A stretch of DNA of 59,331 nt from an uncultured Bacteroidales bacterium (GTDB taxonomy: Bacteria; Bacteroidota; Bacteroidia; Bacteroidales; UBA932): NCBI GenBank assembly GCA_944322585.1, contig CALUPB010000017.1, forward strand, positions 1 through 59,331, in the 5' to 3' direction. The notes under the pieces are model-generated. The model was not told the DNA's origin and made no database searches. It worked only from the letters and a program-made list of their open reading frames with translations. The first letter of the stretch is position 1. The number at the start of each line of letters is the position of its first letter. The translations under genes and the position numbers were made by a program. Positions 24,710 through 34,932 of the stretch are shown in pieces.

Positions 24710-27145
24710 ATGAGAGTTCTGAAGTTCGGCGGTACGTCTGTCGGCTCTGCTGAAGGTCTTCTGCAGGCCAAGAAAGTCATCGAATCCTGTTCTGACGATG
24801 TCATTGTAGTCGTATCTGCGTTGGGCGGCATTACAGACCAGCTGCTTTCTACGGCCAGGGCGGCTGCATCCGGAGATTCTTCGTATGAGGAGCAGATGGA
24901 GTCCATCATGCGAAGACATTTTATCCAGGCGGAGCAGACTGTCATGCCCGAGATGAAGGAAATTGTCACTAACAGGATATCGGAGCTCCTCGGTGAACTT
25001 TCCAATATTTTCCGGGGCGTTTACCTTATCAAGGATCTTTCCGGCAAGACGTCCGATGCGATAGTCAGTTACGGGGAGAGGCTTTCTTCTGTCATTGTAC
25101 ATGGCACGGTCAGGAATTCAGTCCTCTACGATTCGAGGGAATTCATCAGGACAAGACCGTATTTCGGGAAGCATATAGTGGATTTTCCGGAGACCGACAG
25201 TCTGATACTCAAGACATTCGCTGATCTGCCCCATATTTCGATAGTCCCAGGTTTCATAAGTTCGGACATGGAAAGCGGGGATGTCACTAACCTCGGCAGG
25301 GGAGGATCGGATTATACGGCATCTATTCTTGCATCGGCTCTCAATGCCGATACGCTTGAGATTTGGACTGATGTCGACGGGTTCATGACTGCGGATCCGA
25401 AAATCATCGGCAACGCGTACACTATCGAACATCTCACTTTCGTGGAAGCGATGGAATTGTGCAATTTCGGCGCGAAAGTGGTGTATCCTCCTACGATATT
25501 CCCTACCTACCATAAGAATATACCGATAAAGATAAAGAATACCTTCAATCCGTCTTCTCCGGGAACATTCATTTCCCGGGAGGCGAAGATGGACCAGACA
25601 AGGGCTATCAAGGGCATATCCTCTATCAATGATACCTGCCTGATAACGGTGCAGGGACTCGGCATGGTCGGGGTAATCGGAGTCAATTACCGTATATTCA
25701 AGACACTGGCCAAGTCCGGAATAAGCGTTTTCATGGTTTCCCAGGCATCATCGGAGAACACTACATCCATAGGAGTCAGGAATGCCGATGCCGATCTGGC
25801 TGTGCAGGTGCTTTCGGAAGAATTCTCCCGGGAGATTCGGATGGGAGAAATCAACGGCATCAAGCAGGAACGCAATCTGGCCACTGTCGCCATTGTCGGA
25901 GAGAATATGAAGCATACTCCTGGTATTGCCGGAAAGCTGTTCGGTACACTGGGAAAGAACGGCATTAATGTCATAGCCTGTGCGCAGGGGGCGTCGGAGA
26001 CCAATATTTCTTTCGTGATATCTCTGGACAGTCTGAAGAAGGCTCTGAATGTCATACACGATTCGTTCTTCCTTTCCGACTATCAGGTGCTCAATGTCTT
26101 CCTGGCCGGGACCGGGCTTGTCGGGAGCAATCTCATATCCCAGATTAAACTTCAGCAGGAGAAGCTGATGAAGGAGAAGTCCCTGCAGTTGAGGATAATA
26201 GGCGTTACCAATTCACGCCGCTATATAATTGACAGGGAGGGCATCGATCTTGACTCATATGCGGAACGTCTGGAGGCTTCTGAAAATGTCGCGTCTCCTG
26301 AGATGTTCAGGGATGAGATAATATCCATGAACATGTTCAATTCGGTGTTCGTGGACTGTACGGCCAGCGCGGACATAGCAAGGATTTACAAGAGCCTTCT
26401 GGAGCACAATGTGTCCGTAGTGGCCGCAAACAAGATTGCGGCATCTTCGGATTACGGGAACTATCTCGACCTGAAGGAGACGGCTCTCAAAAAAGGGGTC
26501 AAATACCTTTTCGAGACAAACGTCGGTGCGGGATTGCCTATAATCAACACGATCAATGCTCTGATCAACAGCGGAGACAGGATCCTGAAGATAGAGGCTG
26601 TCGTTTCAGGTACCCTTAATTACATTTTCAACGAGATGAATGAGGATATTCCGTTCAGCAAGGCTGTCATGATGGCGAAGGAGTCCGGATATGCCGAGCC
26701 TGATCCGAGGATTGACCTCAGCGGTACGGATGTCATAAGGAAGCTCGTCATACTTTCACGTGAGGCGGGCTATCATGTAGAGCAGAGTGATGTGGAGAAG
26801 CATCTGTTCATTCCGGACAAATATTTCAAGGGAACGATAGACGAATTCTGGAAGACTGTCCCTGAACTGGATGCGGAATTTGAAGAGAAACGGAGGACGC
26901 TGGTCACACAGGGCCGGCGATGGAGATTTATTGCTACGATGGATAACGGAAAGACGGAGGTCGGCCTTAAGGCTGTGGATAAGGAGAGTCCGTTCTATCA
27001 TCTCGCAGGCAGCAACAATGTCATTCTGATTACGACGGAAAGATATAAGGAGTACCCGATGCAGATTAAAGGTTACGGAGCAGGGGCAAGTGTAACCGCA
27101 GCAGGAGTGTTTGCCGATATAATAAGCATAGCGAATATCCGCTGA
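24710..27145 (+). CDS. thrA: Bifunctional aspartokinase/homoserine dehydrogenase
   Basis: This 811-residue fusion catalyses the first step (aspartate phosphorylation) and the third step (aspartate semialdehyde to homoserine) of threonine synthesis. The aspartokinase domain (about 1-290) begins MRVLKFGGTSVGS and has GRGGSDYTAS and WTDVDGFMTADP. Two ACT-type regulatory domains lie at about 310-455 (VQGLGMVG, VAIVGEN). The homoserine dehydrogenase begins near 464 with the NAD(P) loop LAGTGLVGSNL and has AANKIAAS, FETNVGAGLP and SGTLNYIFNEM. The ATG at 24710 is chosen because it begins the conserved strand. Feedback inhibition by threonine through the ACT domains is expected from the family. Confidence 0.96.
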   Translation: MRVLKFGGTSVGSAEGLLQAKKVIESCSDDVIVVVSALGGITDQLLSTARAAASGDSSYEEQMESIMRRHFIQAEQTVMPEMKEIVTNRISELLGELSNIFRGVYLIKDLSGKTSDAIVSYGERLSSVIVHGTVRNSVLYDSREFIRTRPYFGKHIVDFPETDSLILKTFADLPHISIVPGFISSDMESGDVTNLGRGGSDYTASILASALNADTLEIWTDVDGFMTADPKIIGNAYTIEHLTFVEAMELCNFGAKVVYPPTIFPTYHKNIPIKIKNTFNPSSPGTFISREAKMDQTRAIKGISSINDTCLITVQGLGMVGVIGVNYRIFKTLAKSGISVFMVSQASSENTTSIGVRNADADLAVQVLSEEFSREIRMGEINGIKQERNLATVAIVGENMKHTPGIAGKLFGTLGKNGINVIACAQGASETNISFVISLDSLKKALNVIHDSFFLSDYQVLNVFLAGTGLVGSNLISQIKLQQEKLMKEKSLQLRIIGVTNSRRYIIDREGIDLDSYAERLEASENVASPEMFRDEIISMNMFNSVFVDCTASADIARIYKSLLEHNVSVVAANKIAASSDYGNYLDLKETALKKGVKYLFETNVGAGLPIINTINALINSGDRILKIEAVVSGTLNYIFNEMNEDIPFSKAVMMAKESGYAEPDPRIDLSGTDVIRKLVILSREAGYHVEQSDVEKHLFIPDKYFKGTIDEFWKTVPELDAEFEEKRRTLVTQGRRWRFIATMDNGKTEVGLKAVDKESPFYHLAGSNNVILITTERYKEYPMQIKGYGAGASVTAAGVFADIISIANIR

Positions 27146-27163
27146 CAGTTTCTGACTGATTTC

Positions 27164-27188
27164 AAGGCCCCGGTACAGGGGCTTTTTT
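27164..27188 (+). terminator. Rho-independent terminator after thrA
   Basis: An 8-pair stem (27164-27171 with 27178-27185, core GCCCC/GGGGC) and a 6-base loop run into six or more T residues. It lies 19 bases after thrA, so expression of the next two genes may be reduced relative to thrA or rely on read-through. Confidence 0.7.
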
Positions 27189-27239
27189 ATTGTCATCCTG
27201 TAACGGGAAAGGAGAACAGACAATATAAATGTACATGCC

Positions 27240-28514
27240 ATGAAGTATCTTGTCATACTCGGTGATGGAATGGCTGACAGGCCTGTGCAGTCTCTTGGGG
27301 GAAAGACCCCTCTCCAGGCTGCGGACATTCCGGAAATGGACTGGCTCGCGGAACATGGATGCAACGGGCTGCTCGCGACTGTGCCCGACGGCTATGCTCC
27401 CGGAAGCGAGATTGCGCATCTTGCAATTTTCGGATATGACCTTGACAGGGTGTTCGAGGGACGGGGTGCCCTTGAAGCGGCGAGCATGGGCGTTCCGATA
27501 GAGGAGGGCGAGATGGCCATGCGATGCAATCTCGTAACCGTTGAGGATGGGAGGATACTCAATCATTCAGCCGGACAGATAAGTACGGAAGAGGCTTCCG
27601 TACTGATGTCTTTTCTGCAGGATAATCTCGGAGGAGATGGATTCAGTTTCCATACCGGGGTCTCGTACAGACATCTTCTCAAGATGAAGGGCGGCAACAA
27701 GCATATTGTCTGTACACCTCCGCATGATATCGCCGGGCAGCCGTATGCCGGTTATATGATAAGGCCGGAACCGGAAACATCTGTCTTTCCGCAGACAGCG
27801 CCTGCGGTATTGTCTTCCGCAGAATTGGCCGGACGTGCCGAAACAGCCCGGAAACTGAATGAATTGATATTGAAGTCGATGGAGATTCTTTCTTCACATC
27901 CTGTCAATATCGCCAGAGCCAGGGCGGGGAAATGCATGGCTTCCAGTATCTGGCCATGGTCTCCTGGTTACAGGCCAATGATGGAGCCCCTGTCGGAGCG
28001 GTATCCGCAGCTGCGTAAAGGCTCGGTAATTTCGGCCGTGGATCTTATAAAGGGAATAGGCGTGTATGCAGGTCTTGTCCCGGTGAAGGTGGAAGGAGCT
28101 ACCGGACTGTATGATACCAATTATGAAGGCAAGGCGGAGGCTGCGCTGAAGGCTCTTGAGGATGAGGATTTCGTTTTCCTGCATGTGGAGGCGAGCGACG
28201 AGGCCGGGCATGACGGGGATCCCCGGCTCAAGGTAAGGACGATAGAGTATCTTAACGACCGTATAGTGCGTCCGGTTCTGGACAGGATACTGAAATGGGA
28301 CTGTCCTGTTTCAGTAGCCCTGCTTCCCGATCATCCGACACCATGTTCCATAAGGACTCATACGGCTGATCCGGTGCCTTTCACTATATTCAGAACGTCA
28401 GGATGCGGGGCCGACGGAGTGAGGGAATTCGATGAATTTTCCGCCGCGAAAGGATGTTACGGTACTCTTCCGGCCAGCCGTTTTATGGATCTTTTCATTG
28501 AGCAGCAGTTATGA
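27240..28514 (+). CDS. ApgM-type phosphoglycerate mutase family protein, likely the homoserine kinase substitute
   Basis: This 424-residue protein belongs to the archaeal-type cofactor-independent phosphoglycerate mutase family (alkaline phosphatase superfamily). Metal-site motifs are LGDGMADRP at the N-terminus, PGSEIAHLAIFGYD, and the C-terminal HVEASDEAGHDGDP and LLPDHPTPCSIRTHT. It sits between thrA and thrC, where thrB (homoserine kinase) is expected, and overlaps thrC by 4 bases. No GHMP-type ThrB is present in the window. Comparative genomics has proposed members of this family as a non-homologous homoserine kinase in Bacteroidota; that role is inferred here from position. A glycolytic mutase role remains possible. 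Confidence 0.8.
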   Translation: MKYLVILGDGMADRPVQSLGGKTPLQAADIPEMDWLAEHGCNGLLATVPDGYAPGSEIAHLAIFGYDLDRVFEGRGALEAASMGVPIEEGEMAMRCNLVTVEDGRILNHSAGQISTEEASVLMSFLQDNLGGDGFSFHTGVSYRHLLKMKGGNKHIVCTPPHDIAGQPYAGYMIRPEPETSVFPQTAPAVLSSAELAGRAETARKLNELILKSMEILSSHPVNIARARAGKCMASSIWPWSPGYRPMMEPLSERYPQLRKGSVISAVDLIKGIGVYAGLVPVKVEGATGLYDTNYEGKAEAALKALEDEDFVFLHVEASDEAGHDGDPRLKVRTIEYLNDRIVRPVLDRILKWDCPVSVALLPDHPTPCSIRTHTADPVPFTIFRTSGCGADGVREFDEFSAAKGCYGTLPASRFMDLFIEQQL

Positions 28515-29824
28515 AATATTATAGTACGAACAGACAGACACCGCCGGTTTCCCTTGCTGAAGCCGTGAAAAACGGACTTGCTCCCGACAGGGGACTCTAT
28601 ATGCCTGAAAGGATTCCGCGCCTGCCCGGGGAATTCTTCGACAGGATAGCCGACATGGATTTCATAAGTATGTCGTCGGTGGTGGCCCGGGCTTTTTTCG
28701 GAGAGGACATTCCCGCTGATGATATAGACAGAATAGTCCGCGACACCCTTTCTTTCGATACGCCTCTTGTAGAGGTGGAGGACGGTATCCGGTCCCTTGA
28801 ACTGTTCCATGGTCCGACGATGGCGTTCAAGGATGTCGGAGGCAGGTTCATGGCGAGGATGCTCTCCTGTTTCATAGGGGATGGCGGTACCGGCAAAGTG
28901 ACGGTCCTTGTCGCTACTTCAGGTGATACCGGCAGTGCGGTGGCGAACGGATTTCTCGGGGTGGAAGGTATAGATGTGGTAGTGCTTTACCCGTCGGGAA
29001 AGGTCAGTGAGATCCAGGAGAAGCAGTTCACGACTCTTGGGCGGAACATAACCGCCATAGAAGTCATGGGAACTTTCGACGATTGCCAGAGGATTGTCAA
29101 GACGGCTTTCCTTGACAGTGATCTGAATGGCAAGTTCACCCTTACTTCGGCGAATTCCATCAATGTGGCCCGTTTCCTTCCGCAGACCTTCTACTATTTC
29201 AACGCATTCGCGCAGTTGAAAAGGCTCGGTATCGGCGATGCTCCCGTATTCTGCGTTCCGAGCGGCAATTTCGGCAATCTTACGGCCGGACTTGTTGCAG
29301 CGAGGATGGGTCTTCCGGTGAAGAGGTTCGTGGCAGCCAACAATATCAACGATGTATTTCTGGAATATCTCAGGACAGGGACATACAGACCGAGACCGTC
29401 TGTAAGGACATTGGCGAATGCCATGGATGTCGGGGATCCGAGCAATTTCGCCAGGATTCTCGACATGTACGGCGGTTCTGTCGAATCCATAAGGCATGAT
29501 ATAGTCGGATGCAGATATACGGATGACGATATCAGGAGGACAGTCAGGGATGTCTATGAACGGACAGGCTATCTCCTCGACCCTCACGGGGCATGTGCAT
29601 ACAGCGGCCTTAAGGACAGTCTGTGCCCTGGCGAGACGGGTATTTTCCTTGAAACGGCGCATCCTGCAAAATTCAGGGAAACTGTCAGCGGTATAATCGG
29701 TGCGCCGGTCCCTGTTCCGGATAATCTCAGGAAATTCATGTCCGGAGAGAAAAAGACTGTGATTATAGGGAACACTTTCGGTGAGTTCAAATGTTATATG
29801 CAGTCCGGAAAGTGTGCCGGTTGA
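28511..29824 (+). CDS. thrC: Threonine synthase
   Basis: This 437-residue PLP enzyme converts O-phosphohomoserine to threonine. It begins with the typical KYYSTNRQTPPVSLAEAV and has the PLP-lysine segment HGPTMAFKDVGGRF (Lys at about residue 107), then VLVATSGDTGSAVANGF, the phosphate-binding SGNFGNLTAGL and the C-terminal ETAHPAKF. The start overlaps the upstream stop as ATGA, so it is translationally coupled to the PGM-like gene. Length is normal. Confidence 0.95.
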   Translation: MKYYSTNRQTPPVSLAEAVKNGLAPDRGLYMPERIPRLPGEFFDRIADMDFISMSSVVARAFFGEDIPADDIDRIVRDTLSFDTPLVEVEDGIRSLELFHGPTMAFKDVGGRFMARMLSCFIGDGGTGKVTVLVATSGDTGSAVANGFLGVEGIDVVVLYPSGKVSEIQEKQFTTLGRNITAIEVMGTFDDCQRIVKTAFLDSDLNGKFTLTSANSINVARFLPQTFYYFNAFAQLKRLGIGDAPVFCVPSGNFGNLTAGLVAARMGLPVKRFVAANNINDVFLEYLRTGTYRPRPSVRTLANAMDVGDPSNFARILDMYGGSVESIRHDIVGCRYTDDDIRRTVRDVYERTGYLLDPHGACAYSGLKDSLCPGETGIFLETAHPAKFRETVSGIIGAPVPVPDNLRKFMSGEKKTVIIGNTFGEFKCYMQSGKCAG

Positions 29825-29900
29825 AAGATTGATATGATACGACCGTCTCATGGATCTTACGTCAAAATACAAGACAGCAGGGATTTAAATATTTTCAGAA

Positions 29901-30758
29901 ATGAACACTATAAGAAAAGTGACCGTTATCGGAGCAGGCAATATGGGCGGGGCGATTGCATGCGGCATGGCCAAAGGCTCTGTCATCAGGCCTGAAGACA
30001 TAACCGTAACGGCAAGAACACCGGCCTCACTTGACAGGATAAGGGCCGTATATCCAGAAATTACGGTCTTTACCGACAACAGGACCGCTGTCGGCGGCGC
30101 CGATCTGATCATCATTGCCGTCAAGCCATGGCAGATAGAGTCCGTCGTGGAGGAGATAAGGGGCTGTGTCGAGCCCGGCAGGACTGTCATAGCTTCGGTC
30201 GTGGCCGGTGTCGCATTCCGGCAGCTGTCGTCAATGTTTTACCCGGTTTTGGCTGAGGAGGATGCCGGCGGATCCGGACGACAGAATGCACAGGAAAGAC
30301 TTCCTATGTACAGGATTATTCCCAATACGGCGGTCTCCATAGGGTGCAGTACCACTTTTATAGCATCTGAAGCCGGTCCTGACTGTGCCGGGGATGCCAT
30401 AGGGCGGCAGATAGACGCCATTTTCAGGGAAATGGGAGATGTGCTGTGGGTTGAAGAGAATATGCTCGATGCAGGTATGGCTCTGGCTTCGTGCGGGATA
30501 GCATATGCTCTGAAATACATGGAAGCATCCATACGGGGCGGCATCGGACTCGGATTTACGGAAGAGGAGGCGCGAAGAGCGGTCATCGGTACGGTGGAAG
30601 GGGCGGTTTCCCTCCTGAAGTCGGAAGGTTCCATGCCGGCCCGGGAGATCGACAAGGTGACGACTCCGGGAGGCTATACATTCAAAGGACTGAAGGCAAT
30701 GGAAGATAATGGATTCTCGGAATCGGTCATTGCCGGTCTCAATGCTTCATGCAAATGA
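29901..30758 (+). CDS. proC: Pyrroline-5-carboxylate reductase
   Basis: This 285-residue protein catalyses the last step of proline synthesis with NAD(P)H. The Rossmann loop is VIGAGNMGGAIACGM (about 10-24), followed by IIAVKPWQ, VASVVAGVAFRQL, MYRIIPNTAVSIG and the C-terminal VTTPGGYTFKGLKAME. An insertion of about 22 residues (YPVLAEEDAGGSG onwards, near 114-135) separates the AGV and PNT motifs, which are close together in most ProC proteins. It begins the proC-proB-proA cluster. Confidence 0.93.
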   Translation: MNTIRKVTVIGAGNMGGAIACGMAKGSVIRPEDITVTARTPASLDRIRAVYPEITVFTDNRTAVGGADLIIIAVKPWQIESVVEEIRGCVEPGRTVIASVVAGVAFRQLSSMFYPVLAEEDAGGSGRQNAQERLPMYRIIPNTAVSIGCSTTFIASEAGPDCAGDAIGRQIDAIFREMGDVLWVEENMLDAGMALASCGIAYALKYMEASIRGGIGLGFTEEEARRAVIGTVEGAVSLLKSEGSMPAREIDKVTTPGGYTFKGLKAMEDNGFSESVIAGLNASCK

Positions 30759-30796
30759 CAGCGGTAACCTGTTTTTGAAGATATGGATTACATGTT

Positions 30797-31618
30797 ATGA
30801 TGGATTACAGATTTGACAGAGTCGTCATCAAGGTCGGGAGCAATGTCCTTACCCGTGGTGACGGAAGACTTGACATTGCGAGGATGGCCGAGATTGTAAG
30901 CCAGATCGCCGCTCTCAGGGAGCATGGAGTGGAGGTTATCCTTGTCTCTTCCGGGGCAGTGGCTTCCGGCAGGGGAGTCCTTCCTGTGTCGGAGCATCTT
31001 GACGAGGTTTCCGAGCGGCAGCTGTATTCGGCTGTCGGGCAGGCAAGGCTTATCAACAGATACTATGACTTTTTCTCCAGTTACGGTATCGTCTGCGGAC
31101 AGGTGCTGACGACCAAGGAGAGCCTGATGCTCGAAGACCATTACCTCAATCAGCGCAACTGCATGTCGGTAATGCTTGAACATGGGGTGATACCTGTGAT
31201 AAACGAGAATGACACGGTTTCGGTCACGGAACTGATGTTTACCGACAATGACGAACTTTCAGGGCTGGTGGCTTCGATGATGCAGGCACGGTGTCTTGTC
31301 CTGTTGAGCAATGTGGACGGAGTATATGACGGTTCTCCGGACAGTCCCGGAAGCCGTCTGTTGCGGGAGGTCGTGCCGGGAGAGGATCTGTCCGGATATA
31401 TAGGAGAGACAAAGTCATCTTTCGGAAGAGGAGGTATGCTGGCCAAATGCAGGATAGCTATCCAGACTGCTTCCAAGGGGATAGAGACTGTCATAGCGAA
31501 CGGAAGACGGGAAAATATCATACTGTCCGTACTTTCGGACTCCTATGCGGATGTCCCGTGCACCCGTTTCCTTCCGGCAGAGTCCGGCTATTCATCCTTA
31601 CAGTCAGGAACCTGTTAA
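30797..31618 (+). CDS. proB: Glutamate 5-kinase
   Basis: This 273-residue amino-acid kinase phosphorylates glutamate as the first step of proline synthesis. Motifs are [40 protein letters not shown] with [12 protein letters not shown], and [16 protein letters not shown]. The C-terminal PUA domain of the E. coli enzyme is absent, as in many Bacteroidota. Feedback inhibition by proline is expected from the family. It lies 38 bases after proC and 16 bases before proA. Confidence 0.94.
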   Translation: MMDYRFDRVVIKVGSNVLTRGDGRLDIARMAEIVSQIAALREHGVEVILVSSGAVASGRGVLPVSEHLDEVSERQLYSAVGQARLINRYYDFFSSYGIVCGQVLTTKESLMLEDHYLNQRNCMSVMLEHGVIPVINENDTVSVTELMFTDNDELSGLVASMMQARCLVLLSNVDGVYDGSPDSPGSRLLREVVPGEDLSGYIGETKSSFGRGGMLAKCRIAIQTASKGIETVIANGRRENIILSVLSDSYADVPCTRFLPAESGYSSLQSGTC

Positions 31619-31634
31619 ACTTGAGAAATCAAAT

Positions 31635-32885
31635 ATGAATACCGAAAATATTTTTTCAAAGGCACGTGCCGCATCCGTATCCCTGTCTCTCATGTCGGAA
31701 GAGCAGATAAATTCCATCCTTCTCAGGCTTGCAGACATGCTGCTGGACGGGGCAGATGGAATCCTCGCGGCCAACCGGCTTGATCTCGGAAGGATGTCTC
31801 CCGACAATCCGATGTACGACAGGCTTCTGCTTGACAGAAACCGTCTTGAAGGTATAGCTGCCGACATCAGGAATGTGGCTGCCCTTCCGTCTCCTCTCGG
31901 GATAACGCTCGACAGCAGAGTCAGGCCGAACGGGATGGAAATCAGAAAAGTCAGTGTCCCTTTCGGAGTAATCGGCATCATATATGAAGCGAGGCCCAAT
32001 GTGGGATTCGATGTCTTTTCCCTGTGCCTTAAGTCTGGTAATGCATGCATTCTGAAAGGCGGGTCGGATGCCGCCTGTTCGAATGATGCGATAGTCTTGC
32101 TCATCAGATCCTGTCTCGAAGAATGCGGCGCTGACATGAACACCGTTACGATGATGCCGGCGGGCAGGGAATCGACCGCGGAGCTTCTCAATGCCACGGG
32201 CTATGTGGATCTCATTATCCCGAGGGGAGGCAGAGGGCTTATCGACTATGTCAGACAGAATGCGAAAGTACCTGTCATAGAGACAGGTGCCGGTATCTGC
32301 CATACCTATTTCGACAAGGACGGGGATGTAGTCAAGGGTGAGGCCATAATCACGAATGCGAAGACACGCAGAGTCAGTGTATGCAACGCCCTCGACTGTC
32401 TGATTGTCCACAAGGACAGGCTTGCCGATCTGCCCGCTCTCTGCAGCGGCCTTGTCGCGCACAATGTCATAATCTATGCTGACGCCCGGGCCTATGATGC
32501 TCTTGAGGGCCATTATCCTCAGGCACTTCTGCAGCATGCGGACGAACACAGTTTCGGGACTGAATTCCTTTCCTACAGGATGGCGGTGCGGACCGTGGAC
32601 AGCCCGGACGATGCCATCTCCCATATCTCAAGATACACGTCCCATCACAGTGAGGCCATAATTTCGGAGAATCCGGATACGGTATCCCTGTTCCAGAAAA
32701 TGGTGGATGCAGCCTGTGTCTATGCCAATGTGTCGACGGCCTTTACCGACGGCGCACAGTTCGGTCTCGGAGCGGAAATCGGTATCAGTACCCAGAAACT
32801 CCATGCCCGCGGCCCGATGGCTCTACGCGAACTCACCACCTATAAATACCTTATTACCGGCTCAGGCCAGACCCGCCCCGTTTAG
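31635..32885 (+). CDS. proA: Glutamate-5-semialdehyde dehydrogenase (gamma-glutamyl phosphate reductase)
   Basis: This 416-residue aldehyde-dehydrogenase-fold enzyme reduces gamma-glutamyl phosphate with NADPH. Motifs are [52 protein letters not shown]-type sequence, the catalytic Cys region [13 protein letters not shown], and the C-terminal [17 protein letters not shown]. The ATG at 31635 gives the normal start; the frame extends upstream into proB. It converges on queF. Confidence 0.95.
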   Translation: MNTENIFSKARAASVSLSLMSEEQINSILLRLADMLLDGADGILAANRLDLGRMSPDNPMYDRLLLDRNRLEGIAADIRNVAALPSPLGITLDSRVRPNGMEIRKVSVPFGVIGIIYEARPNVGFDVFSLCLKSGNACILKGGSDAACSNDAIVLLIRSCLEECGADMNTVTMMPAGRESTAELLNATGYVDLIIPRGGRGLIDYVRQNAKVPVIETGAGICHTYFDKDGDVVKGEAIITNAKTRRVSVCNALDCLIVHKDRLADLPALCSGLVAHNVIIYADARAYDALEGHYPQALLQHADEHSFGTEFLSYRMAVRTVDSPDDAISHISRYTSHHSEAIISENPDTVSLFQKMVDAACVYANVSTAFTDGAQFGLGAEIGISTQKLHARGPMALRELTTYKYLITGSGQTRPV

Positions 32886-32939
32886 ACATCCGAATCCATA
32901 ATAATGGTAAATTCTGCCCGGCCGGCCATTGCCGTGCCG

Positions 32940-33395
32940 TTACTGATGTGAGGCGAAACGTGTTTCTGCGAGGCGCTCGTATTTCGTGCCGGGACGTCCG
33001 TAGTTGGCATACGGCCAGATGGAAATGCCGCCGCGCGGGGTGAATATTCCCGTGACTTCGATATATTTCGGATCCATCAGACGGATAAGGTCTTTCATTA
33101 TGGTGTTGACACAGTCTTCGTGGAAGTCTCCATGGTTGCGGAAACTGAAAAGATACAGTTTCAGACTCTTGCTTTCCACCATCCGCACGTCGGGTATGTA
33201 GCTTATGCGTATTTCCGCAAAGTCGGGCTGGCCGGTGATCGGGCAAAGGCTCGTGAATTCAGGACAGTTGAACCGTACCCAATAGTCGTTGTCCTGGTGC
33301 CTGTTCTCGAATGTTTCAAGCACTTCCGGAGCATAGTCGCTCCTGTATCCGGTCTTTTTCCCTAAAGACTGTAGATTATCGTTTGTCCTGTCCAT
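32940..33395 (-). CDS. queF: NADPH-dependent preQ0 reductase QueF
   Basis: This 151-residue protein is the short (unimodular) QueF, which reduces the nitrile of 7-cyano-7-deazaguanine to preQ1 for queuosine synthesis. The catalytic Cys51 is in [13 protein letters not shown], the nucleotide-binding motif is [20 protein letters not shown] starting at Glu74, and the C-terminus has [14 protein letters not shown]. It is the last gene of a queuosine operon behind the transporter and queC, 11 bases after queC. Confidence 0.96.
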   Translation of the reverse strand: MDRTNDNLQSLGKKTGYRSDYAPEVLETFENRHQDNDYWVRFNCPEFTSLCPITGQPDFAEIRISYIPDVRMVESKSLKLYLFSFRNHGDFHEDCVNTIMKDLIRLMDPKYIEVTGIFTPRGGISIWPYANYGRPGTKYERLAETRFASHQ

Positions 33396-33406
33396 ATTTT
33401 CGTTGC

Positions 33407-34093
33407 TTAGAAAGTATCCGCAGATGACTGTCCGGAGAGAGTCCTGCTGTTTGAATATTTCTTCAGTCCTTCATTGCGCAGACGGCAGGCAGGGCAGTGT
33501 CCGCATCCGTCTCCCGGAATGCCGTTGTAGCAGGTAAGGGTGTGCTCCCTGACAATGTCGAATACCCCGAGACTGTCGGCAAGAGCCCATGTCTGCGCCT
33601 TATCTATCCACATCAGCGGGGTGTGGATGACGAACTGTGCGTCCATTGCGAGATTGAGTGTTACGTTCAGGGAGCGGATGAACGAGTCCCTGCAGTCCGG
33701 GTATCCGCTGAAATCGGTCTGGGATACGCCCGTCACGATGTCATGGATGCCGAGCTCTCTTGCATATACTGCGGCTATGCTTATGAAAAAGAGGTTGCGC
33801 CCCGGGACGAATGTGTTGGGACAGCCTTCTGCCGGTTTTTCTCTGTCCATCCCTATGGAACTGTCCGTAAGGGAGTTCTTTCCTATCGAAGCGACTGATG
33901 TGATGTCGATCAGGTGAAAATCCACCCCTGCCATGCCGGCGATTTTCCTTGCCGCTTCCACTTCCGCACTGTGTTTCTGTCCGTATGTGAAGGTGATCGT
34001 GTGCACTTCACTGAACTGTCGGAGAGCCCAGTACAGGCATGTGGTGGAGTCCTGTCCTCCGCTGAACACTACTATAGCCTTGTTCCTTTCCAT
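33407..34093 (-). CDS. queC: 7-cyano-7-deazaguanine synthase QueC
   Basis: This 228-residue protein converts 7-carboxy-7-deazaguanine to preQ0 using ATP and ammonia. The N-type ATP pyrophosphatase loop is [11 protein letters not shown] (about 8-18). The Zn2+-binding cysteines are in CYNG and [17 protein letters not shown] near the C-terminus. The ATG at 34093 is chosen because the motif begins right after it; the frame extends to 34204 inside the transporter gene, which is not plausible. QueD and QueE are not in the window. Confidence 0.95.
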   Translation of the reverse strand: MERNKAIVVFSGGQDSTTCLYWALRQFSEVHTITFTYGQKHSAEVEAARKIAGMAGVDFHLIDITSVASIGKNSLTDSSIGMDREKPAEGCPNTFVPGRNLFFISIAAVYARELGIHDIVTGVSQTDFSGYPDCRDSFIRSLNVTLNLAMDAQFVIHTPLMWIDKAQTWALADSLGVFDIVREHTLTCYNGIPGDGCGHCPACRLRNEGLKKYSNSRTLSGQSSADTF

Positions 34094-34145
34094 TTCTTTC
34101 GGATTTCTGTGTGTAACGTGAAATGTGCCCCTATGGATACGGTAT

Positions 34146-34841
34146 TCACAGGTCGAAGACTTTGAACGGGTTATAGGAAATTCCACCGTCGAATGTGTCC
34201 ACACCCTCGAATTCCTTGAGTTTCCGGACGACTATGTTGGTTACGGGGAGTATTATCACTTCGTACATTGTCTTGAGCACTATCTGTGTAGCCATCAGCT
34301 GAAGCATTTCCGTGACACCGAGCCCCCAGAAAGCTATCGGGAAGAAAATGAGCGAGTCGACGGTCTCTCCTCCTATCGAGGATACTATTGCCCTTAGAGA
34401 GAATCTCTTTCCGTGCGAAGCAACTTTCATCCTGCTCATTATCCATGCATTGACCGTGGAACCGCACAGGAATGCCATCATCGAGGCTAATGTCACACGT
34501 GGCGCCATGGCGAAGACATAGTCGAAATGGGGACCTCCGTCCCAAAATGGGACAGCCGGCAACAGTCTGACTATCTGGGCCATGGCCACGACGAAAAAAT
34601 TCATGACGAACCCTGTCCAGATGACGAGACGGGCCTTCCTATATCCCCATACTTCGACAAGGCAGTCATTTATTATATAGGAAATCGGGAAAATGATTAC
34701 TCCTCCGGTCAGGGCTATCGGACCTGCCATAAAGAGTTTGGTTTCGAAAAGGTTCGATGCTATCAGGCACACGTTGAATACGACGGCCATCAGCAGAAAG
34801 GATACAGACAGTTTCTGTCTGCCGTTGTTCTGATTGTCCAT
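34146..34841 (-). CDS. Queuosine precursor transporter, YhhQ (VUT) family
   Basis: This 231-residue inner-membrane protein has about six transmembrane helices. Family features are [35 protein letters not shown] (start about 51), and [18 protein letters not shown]. YhhQ-type proteins import preQ0 or preQ1 (or queuine). Its position ahead of queC and queF supports that substrate. It starts 91 bases after the predicted transcription start, behind a leader with competing hairpins. Confidence 0.9.
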   Translation of the reverse strand: MDNQNNGRQKLSVSFLLMAVVFNVCLIASNLFETKLFMAGPIALTGGVIIFPISYIINDCLVEVWGYRKARLVIWTGFVMNFFVVAMAQIVRLLPAVPFWDGGPHFDYVFAMAPRVTLASMMAFLCGSTVNAWIMSRMKVASHGKRFSLRAIVSSIGGETVDSLIFFPIAFWGLGVTEMLQLMATQIVLKTMYEVIILPVTNIVVRKLKEFEGVDTFDGGISYNPFKVFDL

Positions 34842-34849
34842 ATGTCCTT

Positions 34850-34932
34850 GTTTTGATTGTTACGGGTGGTTACCAAGCACACCCGGCTTCCTCGGAACGG
34901 CGCCCGTGCGGACGTAGCCGTTTCAGCGGCTG
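34850..34932 (-). promoter_or_regulatory. Structured leader of the queuosine operon, candidate riboswitch
   Basis: On the minus strand the leader contains GCCG-CTGAAA-CGGC (34930-34917), an overlapping alternative pairing ACGGC with GCCGT further on, and a 6-pair stem CGGGTG/CACCCG (34885-34863) close to the start codon. Mutually exclusive pairings before a queuosine operon suggest ligand control. It does not show the preQ1-I consensus that I know. Confidence 0.4.

Noticed and set aside
32915-32935. GGCCGGCC palindrome between proA and queF as a terminator
   Set aside because: The stem is short and no T-run follows on either strand.
34842-34932. Classical preQ1-I riboswitch before the queuosine genes
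   Set aside because: The short H-type pseudoknot with its A-rich tail is not present; only unrelated competing hairpins are seen.
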